Shown: in pieces, positions 1 to 7,889 of the stretch
How the letters are laid out: the number at the start of each line of letters is the position of its first letter
How positions within the stretch are numbered: the stretch's first letter is position 1
From: Lachnospiraceae bacterium
GTDB taxonomy: Bacteria > Bacillota > Clostridia > Lachnospirales > Anaerotignaceae
Length of the DNA: 64,000 bases
Direction: 5' to 3'
NCBI GenBank assembly: GCA_019422065.1
Contig: JAHZEA010000001.1
Location: 1 to 64,000, forward strand
Position numbers and translations under genes: made by a program
Notes under the pieces: generated by a model
Databases searched by the model: none
What the model was told of the DNA's origin: nothing
Seen by the model: the letters and a program-made list of their open reading frames with translations, nothing else

Positions 1-15
1 CGGCAACGAATATTT

Positions 16-43
16 ATTATACTCACTTTTCGCCCTTTGTCAA
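16..43 (-). promoter_or_regulatory. Strong leftward sigma-A promoter leaving the window
   Basis: On the minus strand TTGACA (38-43) is followed after 16 bp by TATAAT (16-21), a perfect match at both hexamers. Transcription would start about base 9 and leave the window on the left. The driven gene is not visible; a stable-RNA operon is possible but not shown. Confidence 0.6.
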
Positions 44-143
44 CATCTTTTTTACATTTTTTCTAAAAATTTTTAAACATAAATAAATCCTTTAAAAAAC
101 CGCTATATTACTTGTTGCAGCCTTCCTTATTATACCTGTATTA

Positions 144-172
144 TTGATTTTTATACTTATAAATGATAAAAT
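144..172 (+). promoter_or_regulatory. Promoter of thiD
   Basis: TTGATT (144-149), a 17-bp spacer and TAAAAT (167-172) form a sigma-A type promoter about 45 bp before the thiD start codon. The predicted leader is short and I see no TPP riboswitch in it. Confidence 0.6.
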
Positions 173-217
173 TTCTTTGAAATTACATAATAAATTATCC
201 TTTAAGGAGGAAATAAA

Positions 218-1027
218 ATGAAAAACACATTAACCATAGCCGGTTCTGATACCTGCGGCGGCGCCGGTATACAGGCTGACCTTAAAACATTTTCAGCCCA
301 CGGCACATACGGTATGAGCGTAATAACAGCCGTTACGGTGCAGAACACAATGGGCGTGTTCGGCTGTCAGGATATAGACGCTGACATAATATCCGCTCAG
401 ATAGACGCTATATTTGAAGATATATTTCATGTAGACGCCGTAAAGGTAGGTATGGTTTCAAAAACAGAGACCATTAATGCTATAGCAGATAAACTGGAGA
501 AATACAAACCAAATAATATAGTTATAGACCCAGTTATGATTTCCAAAAGCGGTTTCGACCTTTTAAAGCCAGAAGCAAAAGATGCCCTTATAAAAAGACT
601 CATTCCTCTTGCCACAGTGCTTACTCCTAACCTTCCGGAAGCGGAAGTTATTACAGGTATGAAAATAGATAATATTTCTGCTATGAAGGAAGCTGCCGAA
701 AAAATACATGCCATGGGTGCAAAGAATGTATTTGTAAAAGGCGGACATCTTTCCAATGATGCAACAGATATTCTTTTTGACGGCAGTAATTTTACAATTC
801 TGGAAGGAAAGAGAATTGATACCAAAAACACCCATGGTACAGGCTGTACTATTTCATCTGCCATAGCTGCAAACCTTGCAAACGGCCTTAGCGTAGAGCA
901 AGCTGTTAAAGCCGCAAAAGAATATATAACAACAGCAATAGAGCATTCATTTGCAATAGGCCATGGCGTAGGCCCTACAAACCATTTTTATACATTGTAT
1001 AAAAAAGCCGGTATGCCTTGTGAATAA
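218..1027 (+). CDS. thiD: Hydroxymethylpyrimidine / phosphomethylpyrimidine kinase ThiD
   Basis: This 269-residue ribokinase-fold enzyme phosphorylates HMP and then HMP-P to HMP-PP in the cytoplasm, supplying the pyrimidine half of thiamine. The N-terminal AGSDTCGGAGIQADLK segment is the substrate-binding signature, and the C-terminal NTHGTGCT motif carries the anion hole and catalytic Cys/Asp region. Length is normal for the family. An AAGGAGG sits 8 bases before the ATG. It stands alone, with no other thi gene beside it, its own promoter and a terminator behind it. PdxK-type activity on pyridoxal is possible for some homologues and cannot be excluded. Confidence 0.93.
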   Translation: MKNTLTIAGSDTCGGAGIQADLKTFSAHGTYGMSVITAVTVQNTMGVFGCQDIDADIISAQIDAIFEDIFHVDAVKVGMVSKTETINAIADKLEKYKPNNIVIDPVMISKSGFDLLKPEAKDALIKRLIPLATVLTPNLPEAEVITGMKIDNISAMKEAAEKIHAMGAKNVFVKGGHLSNDATDILFDGSNFTILEGKRIDTKNTHGTGCTISSAIAANLANGLSVEQAVKAAKEYITTAIEHSFAIGHGVGPTNHFYTLYKKAGMPCE

Positions 1028-1084
1028 TTAATATTTAATAGCTGAAATAACAATTTAAAATACTAAGATTAAATATTATAAATT

Positions 1085-1129
1085 AAAATGCGTATTGTAA
1101 AGAAATTCTTTTCCAACAATACGCATTTT
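1085..1129. terminator. Bidirectional terminator between thiD and the secreted protein
   Basis: A 14-bp inverted repeat (1085-1098 with 1116-1129, AAAATGCGTATTGT and its complement) with A and T runs on both sides serves two converging genes. Confidence 0.8.
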
Positions 1130-1150
1130 TAATTATATTAAATTTTTAAA

Positions 1151-2011
1151 TTATGCCTTAGTCACTGTAATATTTCCACTTGAAAAATCATACTGAACTT
1201 TATAATTAACAGTTTTACCTACATCGTTATAAGTAAAGCTTCCGTTAAACTCCAATATTTCATTTTTAACCCACTTTACCTCATCGTAAAAGCAGTAATT
1301 TTCACCATCAATTCTAACATCAGTACTGTATCCGTTTTCAAAAGCTATTTTGTTTTTAGCGCTTGATATAATCTCACAACTCAACTTTCCTTCTGAAGGC
1401 GATATAACAAATAAAAATTCACTCCTGCCCGAGCTGGCCTTAACTGCCAGAAGACTTTTATCCGGCGATAAATAAAAGTCACTTATATATATCATAGAGC
1501 CCGAAAGAGTTATGTATTCTTTTAGTTTTCCGTCTTTTATCTGCCAAATTTTGTTATATCCGCCGTAATCAGAATAATCACAGAATGTATTAAAAAATAC
1601 ACTACCATCATTCAATACATATACATATTCGCTTTTAAACTCATCAGACAGTATATCACAGGCAAAGTCAGCGGCTTTTGCTATTTTTTCCCTTCTGTCA
1701 GCTTTAAAAGGCTCTATAGCCTTAAGAGCTTTTGTTTTAAGCCCGCTGTCATTGTAGCACTCTATAAGCCTGTTAATGGCTATATAAACTTCATAATCGT
1801 TTTGTGAATTAAGCGCTGTAAAAAACTTATCAGCGTCAAACTTAACCTCATCATCAGGCAGTGAAAAAAGCTCCGTGTCTTCTTTTGTAATGTAACGCAT
1901 ATACATTTCATTGTTTTTTTCCGTGTTTACTTCTCCAAAAGCGGTAAAACATAAAGAAAGAGCCAACACAGTACTTACTCCCGAAATAAAAATAACCTTT
2001 CCTAGTTTCAT
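1151..2011 (-). CDS. Secreted protein of unknown function
   Basis: I do not recognise this family. The likely start is the ATG at 2011, because GGGAGTGG lies just upstream (2018-2025) and the protein then opens with a clean signal peptide: Lys, a hydrophobic stretch of about 20 residues and an AFGEV cleavage region. The mature part of about 260 residues is mixed polar sequence with several Tyr/Asp-rich beta-type stretches such as YSDYGGYNKIWQIKDGKL, reminiscent of solvent-exposed beta-propeller or sensor modules in Firmicutes. It is divergent from the LysR regulator at 2192, which may control it; that link is only positional. Confidence 0.6.
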   Translation of the reverse strand: MKLGKVIFISGVSTVLALSLCFTAFGEVNTEKNNEMYMRYITKEDTELFSLPDDEVKFDADKFFTALNSQNDYEVYIAINRLIECYNDSGLKTKALKAIEPFKADRREKIAKAADFACDILSDEFKSEYVYVLNDGSVFFNTFCDYSDYGGYNKIWQIKDGKLKEYITLSGSMIYISDFYLSPDKSLLAVKASSGRSEFLFVISPSEGKLSCEIISSAKNKIAFENGYSTDVRIDGENYCFYDEVKWVKNEILEFNGSFTYNDVGKTVNYKVQYDFSSGNITVTKA

Positions 2012-2117
2012 AAAATTCCACTCCCTTTTTAAGCCCATTAACAACTATTCGATAACACTTTACATAATTGTACCATACCTATAAGATGTTAAACATTAAC
2101 GAATTATTACGTTTTGC

Positions 2118-2146
2118 TTGAAAAGATAAATTCCGGTAATTATACT
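2118..2146 (+). promoter_or_regulatory. Promoter of the LysR gene
   Basis: TTGAAA (2118-2123), a 17-bp spacer and TATACT (2141-2146) precede the LysR gene by about 45 bp. Confidence 0.55.
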
Positions 2147-2191
2147 TTTAAATAAAAGCCTAAAACTAAAAATCCTTACAAGGAGCATAAT

Positions 2192-3094
2192 ATGGAAAAA
2201 AACATACCACTTGATTTATATAGAATATTCTGCACTGTAGTGCGAACAGGCAATATGTCAGCGGCGGCAAAAGAGCTCTATATTTCTCAGCCGGCAGTAA
2301 GTATGTCAATACACCAGCTGGAGGAAAGAATGGGCGCTCCTCTTTTAATCAGAACATCAAAAGGCGTACGCACCACACCAGAAGGCAATATGCTTTTTGA
2401 ATACCTAGACCAAGCCTTAATGCTTATAAGTACAGCCGAAAATAAGTTTATGGAAATGGTAAACCTTAAAACAGGCGAAATCCGAATTGGGGCCAGCGAT
2501 ACAGTAATACAAAACTTCCTTATGCCCTATCTGGAAAAATTTAATATACAAAACTCACACATAAATATAAAAGTTACAAATAAAACAACATACGAATCAT
2601 TGCGTCTTTTAAAAAGCGGTGTTGTTGATGTGTGCTTTATAAATCTTCCTATAGAAGAAGACAGCGACCTTGAAATAACCGAGTGCATAACAATACACGA
2701 CTGTTTAATAGGCGGAACAAAATTTAAAGAACTTTCCAAAACCGGTATAGAGCTGAGCAAAATAAACGACTATCCCCTTTTGCTTTTGGAAGATTTAAGC
2801 AACTCAAGGCGCTACCTTGACTCTTACGCCCAAAAAAACGGTGTTGTGCTCCATCCTATAATAGAACTGGCCAGCAGTGACTTATTAGTTGAATTTGTTA
2901 AAATAAACCTTGGCCTTTCATTTGTTATAAAAGATTTTGAAGGCAGACATATAGACAATAAAACATTATTTGAAATACCCATAAACCCGCATATACCTCA
3001 AAGAAGCATAGGCCTAGTAAAGCTTAAAAACGTGCCTCTGTCCCATGCCGCAATGGGTTTTGTAAGCCTGTTTTCCGAATCCGGCAAAAAATAA
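2192..3094 (+). CDS. LysR-family transcriptional regulator
   Basis: This 300-residue protein has the normal LysR layout. Residues 5-65 form a winged helix-turn-helix (GNMSAAAKELYISQPAVSMS is the recognition region), followed by a linker helix and a periplasmic-binding-protein-like effector domain from about residue 90. An AAGGAGC sits before the ATG. The effector is unknown. The effector half resembles the CysB/CbbR-type domains only generally. Divergent arrangement with the secreted protein at 1151-2011 is the usual LysR geometry, so that gene and autoregulation are the first candidates for targets. Confidence 0.88.
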   Translation: MEKNIPLDLYRIFCTVVRTGNMSAAAKELYISQPAVSMSIHQLEERMGAPLLIRTSKGVRTTPEGNMLFEYLDQALMLISTAENKFMEMVNLKTGEIRIGASDTVIQNFLMPYLEKFNIQNSHINIKVTNKTTYESLRLLKSGVVDVCFINLPIEEDSDLEITECITIHDCLIGGTKFKELSKTGIELSKINDYPLLLLEDLSNSRRYLDSYAQKNGVVLHPIIELASSDLLVEFVKINLGLSFVIKDFEGRHIDNKTLFEIPINPHIPQRSIGLVKLKNVPLSHAAMGFVSLFSESGKK

Positions 3095-3278
3095 ATTTTG
3101 GCCAAACTAAAAAACACACCTAAACTATAGTTAATTTCTTAGTACCTCTAAAAACAATAAGCAGACTGTATTTAAACAAATTATTTAAAATAAAATTTCA
3201 GTTTTAAAATCAGCATGTCATATAACTTTCGAACGCTGTTTGCATATTTATTTTATTTAAACATATATTGCAAAAATA

Positions 3279-3307
3279 AAAAAACCGCCTAAATAAAGGC
3301 GGTTTTT
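3279..3307 (-). terminator. Terminator of the DUF1292 gene
   Basis: Stem AAACCGCCT / AGGCGGTTT around 3282-3304, with A/T runs on both sides. It lies just past the stop codon of the leftward DUF1292 gene and may also stop readthrough from the LysR gene. Confidence 0.75.
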
Positions 3308-3321
3308 ATTGCTTAAAATTA

Positions 3322-3639
3322 TTATTCTTCCTCGTCTTCTTCGTCATCTTCGTCCCAAAGCTCGTTAAACGCTTCTGAAACTCTTTCAAACTCGTCGTCA
3401 TCCTCAATAAGGGCAAGCTCTATATCATCACCGTTTTCGCTGTAGCGGTATATAAGAACAGTATCGTCCTCCTTAGGCAAAAGAGCAATATACTCTGTTC
3501 CCTCTACATCAAAAACACCTATAATACCACACTCAAGCTCTGTGTCGTCATCAAGTGTAAGTGTCATTGTTTCCATTTCTTCCATTACTTCATCATCATG
3601 GTCGTGGCAGCCACAGCCGCATTTAATATCTTCGCTCAT
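3322..3639 (-). CDS. DUF1292 (YrzB-like) acidic protein
   Basis: This is a 105-residue, extremely acidic cytoplasmic protein. The core, about residues 25-85, matches the DUF1292 pattern: TLTLDDDTELECGIIGVF, then EYIALLP, then a variable hinge and a final acidic helix. The family is widespread in Firmicutes, often near Holliday-junction resolvase and Fur genes; its function is not known. The N-terminus carries a CGCGCHDHD cluster of Cys and His that could bind metal. An AAGGAGAT precedes the ATG. The tail is a run of Asp and Glu. Confidence 0.8.
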   Translation of the reverse strand: MSEDIKCGCGCHDHDDEVMEEMETMTLTLDDDTELECGIIGVFDVEGTEYIALLPKEDDTVLIYRYSENGDDIELALIEDDDEFERVSEAFNELWDEDDEEDEEE

Positions 3640-3731
3640 AAACTATCTCCTTATAAAAATTAATAACCAAACTAACAAATACAATCATAATATATCAAAA
3701 AATATCACTGTTTGTATATAGGCAAAACTAC

Positions 3732-4919
3732 TTATTTAATATCTTTGTCATTGTTCGTTTTTGCTTTATTTTTCAAATTTTTTTCTTTTGAAGCATCAAC
3801 CAAACCGCCGTAAGACATTTCTTTTGCCTTAAAATTAATATGAAAAGCCTTTTCATACTTATTTAGCCATTTTTTCTCAAAAGGTGAAATAAGAGAAATT
3901 ACAATGCCCTCTTTTCCTCCGCGGCCTGTTCTTCCGGCTCTGTGCTGATAAAAAATAGGTTCTTCCGGAATGTCAAGGTTTATAACCATGTCTACATCCT
4001 CAAAATCCATGCCTCTTGCTGTAATGTCCGATGATATAAGCATGTTTATTCTTCCGCTTCTAAAGTCATCTATAGCCTTGCGCCTTTCGTTTTTCTTTGC
4101 GGCTCCATATATACCGCCTACCGAAAGTCCGTGGAATTGCAATTTTTCAACCAGCTCATCTGTTTCCTGCTGATTATTTATAAAAAGCATAACTTTTTTA
4201 GGCTTAAGGCCAGCCATTATTTTGCGCACCTGAACTATTTTGTCGCGTCTTTCGCATGTTATATAATAATGCTTAATGCCTTCCGGTATATCATCAGTTC
4301 CTTTAGCCATAACCGGCTCACGCATAAACTCTTTTGCGCGGTTAATGGTAGTATTGTCCAAAGACGCAGATAATATAACCGTCTGCCTACTGTCTTTTAA
4401 TGTTGTTTTTATAACCTGCCTTACCCCGTCAATGTTGGCATCATCCAGCATTCTGTCAGCTTCGTCAATAACTAAAACTTTAACTGTATGTGCCTGTATT
4501 TTTCTTTTTTTAATAAGGTCAAATATTCTGCCAGCAGAGCCTATAACTATCTGTGGTTTTTCCTTAAGCCTTTCAATTTGACGTGTTATGTTGGCACCAC
4601 CTATAATAAGGGCGCTTTTTACGTTCATATCCGTATTTTTGCTTAAAAACTCAGCTTCGTTGTGTACCTGAGATGCAAGCTCGTGAGTAGGCGTTAATAT
4701 AATTGCCTGAGTACTTCTTAAAGCAGTATCAACTGCCATAAAAACCGGCAGAAGATATGCCATAGTCTTTCCCGAGCCTGTTTGTGATTTGGCCATAACA
4801 TCTTTTTTATCCAGCATAAGCTTAATAACACTTTCCTGAACTTTGGTAGGCTCTGTTATGCCGTGTTTTTCCAAAGCCTTTATAAGCCTTTGGTCTATTT
4901 TCAATTCATCAAAAGTCAT
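3732..4919 (-). CDS. DEAD-box ATP-dependent RNA helicase
   Basis: This cytoplasmic helicase unwinds RNA duplexes, probably in ribosome assembly or mRNA decay. The start chosen is the ATG at 4919, preceded by AGAGGT at normal spacing; a GTG at 4946 would add nine residues but has no ribosome site. The 395-residue protein shows the Q motif, Walker A (SQTGSGKT), DEAD, SAS (here SAS in ILSASLD), and the C-terminal ARGMD and HRAGRTGR motifs. It lacks a long C-terminal RNA-binding extension such as that of CshA or DbpA, and ends with a Lys-rich tail. It is monocistronic. Confidence 0.9.
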   Translation of the reverse strand: MTFDELKIDQRLIKALEKHGITEPTKVQESVIKLMLDKKDVMAKSQTGSGKTMAYLLPVFMAVDTALRSTQAIILTPTHELASQVHNEAEFLSKNTDMNVKSALIIGGANITRQIERLKEKPQIVIGSAGRIFDLIKKRKIQAHTVKVLVIDEADRMLDDANIDGVRQVIKTTLKDSRQTVILSASLDNTTINRAKEFMREPVMAKGTDDIPEGIKHYYITCERRDKIVQVRKIMAGLKPKKVMLFINNQQETDELVEKLQFHGLSVGGIYGAAKKNERRKAIDDFRSGRINMLISSDITARGMDFEDVDMVINLDIPEEPIFYQHRAGRTGRGGKEGIVISLISPFEKKWLNKYEKAFHINFKAKEMSYGGLVDASKEKNLKNKAKTNNDKDIK

Positions 4920-5149
4920 TTGTATACCTCTTTTCGGCTTATCCACATAGAATTATCATTTTGCCCGTGTTTACACACAAATTATACTAAACTGTAAACA
5001 GAATACCAGAAAATACGTCTCTTTGTCTACAATTAAAATAACCGGAAATAGTTTTAATACATAAAACAAATTGATTATACCCTTTATTTTGTTTATACTT
5101 AAATTATAATTTACCAACAAGCAAAACACCTCTATAAGGAGTGATAAAT

Positions 5150-5464
5150 GTGTTTTTGTATATATGTGTTATAATAGTTATTTGTTTTTCTATAATTGAC
5201 TTTTCCGGATTAAAATTTCATATTCAAAAACAGTACAGAACATCCCCATATCTTAAACGCTACCAGATAATAAACGGCGTCCTTGAGCTTATTTTTGCCT
5301 TATGCGGCATATTTTATATACTTGAAGAAAAAATTCCGGTTAAAGAAAACGCAATTCTTTATATCATAGTTGGTTTTTTAATGATTGCTGTAATAATACT
5401 CAGAGGACTTAATTCTCGTTATTTTATTAAAAAATCCAAAAAATTAAATGAAAAACAATTATAA
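5150..5464 (+). CDS. Small three-helix membrane protein
   Basis: I do not recognise this 104-residue protein. The start is most likely the GTG at 5150, since AAGGAG at 5136-5141 lies 8 bases upstream; the GTG at 5141 overlaps that site. Three hydrophobic segments can be seen, near residues 1-17, 42-60 and 68-88, with a short basic C-terminal tail. It is a single gene that converges on the cwlD 3' fragment. Confidence 0.6.
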   Translation: MFLYICVIIVICFSIIDFSGLKFHIQKQYRTSPYLKRYQIINGVLELIFALCGIFYILEEKIPVKENAILYIIVGFLMIAVIILRGLNSRYFIKKSKKLNEKQL

Positions 5465-5500
5465 AAAGCCTTCTTATTTTTTATTTAAGAAGGCTTTTAT
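5463..5500. terminator. Bidirectional terminator
   Basis: Inverted repeat AAAAGCCTTCTTA / TAAGAAGGCTTTT with a T run on each strand, between the small membrane protein and the 3' end of cwlD. Confidence 0.8.
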
Positions 5501-5512
5501 TTTTTAATAATT

Positions 5513-6061
5513 TCACTGTTGTCTTAAAACAAGCTCACTTTCGTTAAAATACTCCCTTATTCCGTCAAATATAGCCCAAGCCGTTTTAAGTCTGTATTCC
5601 TCTGTATTAAGCTTCTGCTCCTCATCAGGATTAGAAAGAAAACCGCATTCTATAATAACAGATGGTATCTCGGTATTTTTAATTATGTAATAACTTGTGT
5701 TTTCTTTTGCCGTTCTTTTGTTCTTTTCGTCAAGAGCACTTATAAGACTTGCCTGTATTTTCTCGGCCAAAGCCTTTCCGCCGTCGGAGCCTTTAAAATA
5801 AAATGTTTGAGCACCTTTTACATTTTCCGAAGGATAAGCGTTTTGGTGAATACTTATCATTATGTCGGCATTACTTTCATCAACAACACTTATGCGTTTT
5901 TTCATGTCCTCGGATTTTGTTTGGCCTAATGCCTCGTCATCACTTCTTGTAAAATACACATCTGCTCCGGCTTCTTCCAAAAATAAACACAGCTTTTGGG
6001 CTATGTCTATATTTATGTCTTTCTCGTTCATTCCGTGTTTTCCCGTTTTGCCCGGGTCCCA
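5513..6061 (-). CDS. cwlD: CwlD 3' part (residues 53-234), separated from its 5' part
   Basis: These 182 codons are the C-terminal three quarters of an Amidase_3 N-acetylmuramoyl-L-alanine amidase. CwlD strips peptide from muramic acid in the spore cortex so that muramic-delta-lactam can form. The reading frame is open from the junction at 6061: WDPGKTGKHG, then MNEKD with the Zn-ligand Glu, SIHQNA with the Zn-ligand His, and IECGFLSN with the catalytic Glu. The matching 5' part, with the first Zn ligand (GHGG), is at 19383-19637. No proper ribosome site or signal peptide precedes this fragment, so alone it should be inactive. It lies in the same frame as the recombinase, one TAG stop (6083-6085) away. 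There is no sign of decay. Confidence 0.9.
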   Translation of the reverse strand, partial: WDPGKTGKHGMNEKDINIDIAQKLCLFLEEAGADVYFTRSDDEALGQTKSEDMKKRISVVDESNADIMISIHQNAYPSENVKGAQTFYFKGSDGGKALAEKIQASLISALDEKNKRTAKENTSYYIIKNTEIPSVIIECGFLSNPDEEQKLNTEEYRLKTAWAIFDGIREYFNESELVLRQQ

Positions 6062-6081
6062 GGGCCCGTGTTTTAAAATAC
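6040..6081. other. Left attachment site of the 13.4-kb element
   Basis: The shared core CCCAG is at 6058-6062 (CTGGG in the cwlD sense). The inner arm 6062-6081 reads GGGCCCGTGTTTTAAAATAC and is the inverted partner of 19460-19479 with 18 of 20 matches. The outer arm (6059 leftward) is cwlD coding sequence. The symmetric central dinucleotide is 6060-6061. Confidence 0.88.
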
Positions 6082-6082
6082 A

Positions 6083-7591
6083 CTAAAACCGCCAATGAAT
6101 TTTTAAATCCCGAACACCGTTATTTTTATTTCCTACTTCTATGTAATTTATTAAACTATTTATTGTGTTAAAGTCAAATTCATGTTTTATTTCATCTAAA
6201 GTTTCAGTAAATTCTTTAAGGCTTAAAATGCTGTTTTCCTTTTCTTGTTTAATATAAAAATTTTTTTCGCTTTTAATGCGCTGTTTTATAAATTCAAAAT
6301 CCTCACTTTTAAGTCTGCCGGCGCCATAATCAATATAAGCCTTTGCCAAAGCATTTTGTGCTGCATTGGCTCTAAGTGCAGCACTTTCTTGGTTATTACT
6401 TGTTTTTTCACTTGTTAAATTATTGTATTTAAGCCATAGACTTTTTTCATCAGTGTACCGCTCTAAAACTTGGCATAATATGCTTTTAATAGCTTCTTCA
6501 ATATCCTCATATTTAACAGATTTCATAGTACACCCCTTATTTTTTGTCATTTGGGGACATCTTAAATACATAACAGAGTGACAATTATTCCTTACAAGCA
6601 CACTGCCGCATTCCATACAGCAGACTTTACCTATCAAAGGGCCGCCTTTTGTTTCAGATGTTTTTTTTCGTCTTAAAGCCATTATTTCCTCAGCTTTTTT
6701 AAAAACATCTGAATCAATAATACCCTCATGGCAGTTTTCAACCTCTATCCATTCCTGTGGCTTAGTTCTAATAATTTTTCGGCTTTTATAGCTTATTTTC
6801 TTTTCACGGCATTGTATAAGGGCTCCTGTGTATGTTCTGTCTTTAAGTATTTTTCTTACAGTGCTTGCGCTCCAAATGCCCCTGTTTTCGCTTTTTGCAG
6901 ATGGGTTAAAGTAGTTTATACCTAAACTCCTTTTGTACTCATAAGGCGTCTTTATACCGTCTTTTGTAAGGCTTTGACAAATTTCCTTAACAGATATTCC
7001 CTGACAGTACATATCAAAAATACGTTTAACAACATATGCCGCCTCCGGGTCTGCTTCAAGTTTTTTGCTGTTGCCCGCCGTCAGCCTGTAGCCATAAGGG
7101 CACCAAAAACCCAAATACTGACCGTTTCTCTTTTTTACATTAAGAGCGGCCTTTACATTTTCCGAAATATCCTCGCAGTACCATTCATTAATAAGGCCGT
7201 TTATCTGCCGTGCCTTTTTGCCGTATTTATTCAGCGTGTCGGCATTGTCAACTACACCTATAAACCTTATGCCCCATATAGGCAAAAGATAATGTATGTA
7301 TTTTTCTATAACCTCCATGTCACGGGAAAATCTTGACTGATTTTTACATACAATAATGTCAAACTTTCTGTTCTTGGCATCTTTAATAAGGCGGTTAAAC
7401 TGGGGTCTGTTTATGTCAAGTCCGGAATAATCATCATCACAGTATACATCGTAAATATCCCAATTCTTTTGTAAACAATACTCTGTTAAAAGCATTTTTT
7501 GGTTTGTAATACTTTCACTCTCGTCATTAAATCCGTCGTCCCTTGAAAGGCGGCAGTATATGGCGGCTTTTAATAAACCGTTACTTTCCAT
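6083..7591 (-). CDS. Large serine recombinase (site-specific)
   Basis: This 502-residue recombinase is the likely excision and integration enzyme of the element. Residues 7-150 are the resolvase domain with the nucleophile Ser16 in YCRLS and the SRFSRD motif. Then comes the Recombinase domain (about 170-290, with NGQYLGFWCPYGY) and a Cys-rich zinc ribbon (CCMECG ... C ... GC, about 310-345), and a C-terminal coiled-coil region. The start is the ATG at 7591 with GGGAGG 8 bases upstream; the upstream ATG at 7609 lacks one. It overlaps the small gene before it by 11 bases, so translation is probably coupled. Its stop codon lies 2 bases from the att arm. No terminator follows, so its transcript runs on into the cwlD 3' half. 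Confidence 0.93.
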   Translation of the reverse strand: MESNGLLKAAIYCRLSRDDGFNDESESITNQKMLLTEYCLQKNWDIYDVYCDDDYSGLDINRPQFNRLIKDAKNRKFDIIVCKNQSRFSRDMEVIEKYIHYLLPIWGIRFIGVVDNADTLNKYGKKARQINGLINEWYCEDISENVKAALNVKKRNGQYLGFWCPYGYRLTAGNSKKLEADPEAAYVVKRIFDMYCQGISVKEICQSLTKDGIKTPYEYKRSLGINYFNPSAKSENRGIWSASTVRKILKDRTYTGALIQCREKKISYKSRKIIRTKPQEWIEVENCHEGIIDSDVFKKAEEIMALRRKKTSETKGGPLIGKVCCMECGSVLVRNNCHSVMYLRCPQMTKNKGCTMKSVKYEDIEEAIKSILCQVLERYTDEKSLWLKYNNLTSEKTSNNQESAALRANAAQNALAKAYIDYGAGRLKSEDFEFIKQRIKSEKNFYIKQEKENSILSLKEFTETLDEIKHEFDFNTINSLINYIEVGNKNNGVRDLKIHWRF

Positions 7592-7712
7592 ATCTTTCGC
7601 CTCCCGCATGCTCTTTAATAAGCTTTATAAGTATCTCATTAAGCTTTTGTGTCCTTTCATCATCGGTTTGGGCAGTATAAACATTAATTATGTTTATTTT
7701 AAGCTTGCTCAA
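7581..7712 (-). CDS. 43-residue protein coupled to the recombinase
   Basis: A short gene begins at a TTG (7712) with AAGAGG at normal spacing and ends 11 bases inside the recombinase start. The product is charged and partly helical (TDDERTQKLNEILIKLIKEHAGG). I know no function. Its position and coupling make it a candidate regulator or directionality factor for the recombinase; this is inference only. A longer reading frame upstream (to 7811) is AT-rich and has no ribosome site. Confidence 0.5.
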   Translation of the reverse strand: MSKLKINIINVYTAQTDDERTQKLNEILIKLIKEHAGGERYGK

Positions 7713-7739
7713 AATAAAACCTCTTATTATTCTTGTTAT

Positions 7740-7760
7740 ATTACTTTGTATGTAAATAAA
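7740..7760 (-). promoter_or_regulatory. Possible -10 element of the recombinase operon (CATACA)
   Basis: CATACAAA (minus strand, 7745-7752) lies 33-40 bases before the TTG start. CATACA is the -10 core used by the mother-cell sigma factors E and, in part, K. I find no convincing -35 partner at the right spacing, so this is only a lead. Confidence 0.25.
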
Positions 7761-7820
7761 TATCAGGCCATTACAAAATATATATCGGAAATATTTAATT
7801 AATTTAAGCAAAACTAAAAA

Positions 7821-7860
7821 CAGCGGAAAAATATCCCTAAACGAAATATTTTCCCGCTGT
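7821..7860 (-). terminator. Terminator of the Na/Pi cotransporter gene
   Basis: A hairpin closed by CAGCGG / CCGCTG with AT-rich inner stem, followed on the minus strand by TTTTTAGTTTT. It isolates the recombinase from the phosphate genes, so the recombinase must have its own promoter. Confidence 0.7.
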
Positions 7861-7889
7861 ATGTTTGCATAATATTTTATATTTAATCC

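Noticed and set aside
5513..6031. The 172-residue amidase as a complete gene starting at 6031
   Set aside because: It lacks the first zinc ligand, the signal sequence and a ribosome site; the frame stays open upstream to the att core.
6083..7609. Recombinase as part of a simple transposon or an inversion switch
   Set aside because: The two cwlD halves keep the same orientation and order, so the event is insertion, not inversion, and the att arms lie at both ends of the 13.4-kb segment rather than around the recombinase alone.
7713..7811. Upstream extension of the 43-residue protein to 76 residues
   Set aside because: The extension is Ile/Tyr-rich translation of AT-rich promoter DNA with no ribosome site, while a TTG at 7712 has AAGAGG at proper spacing.
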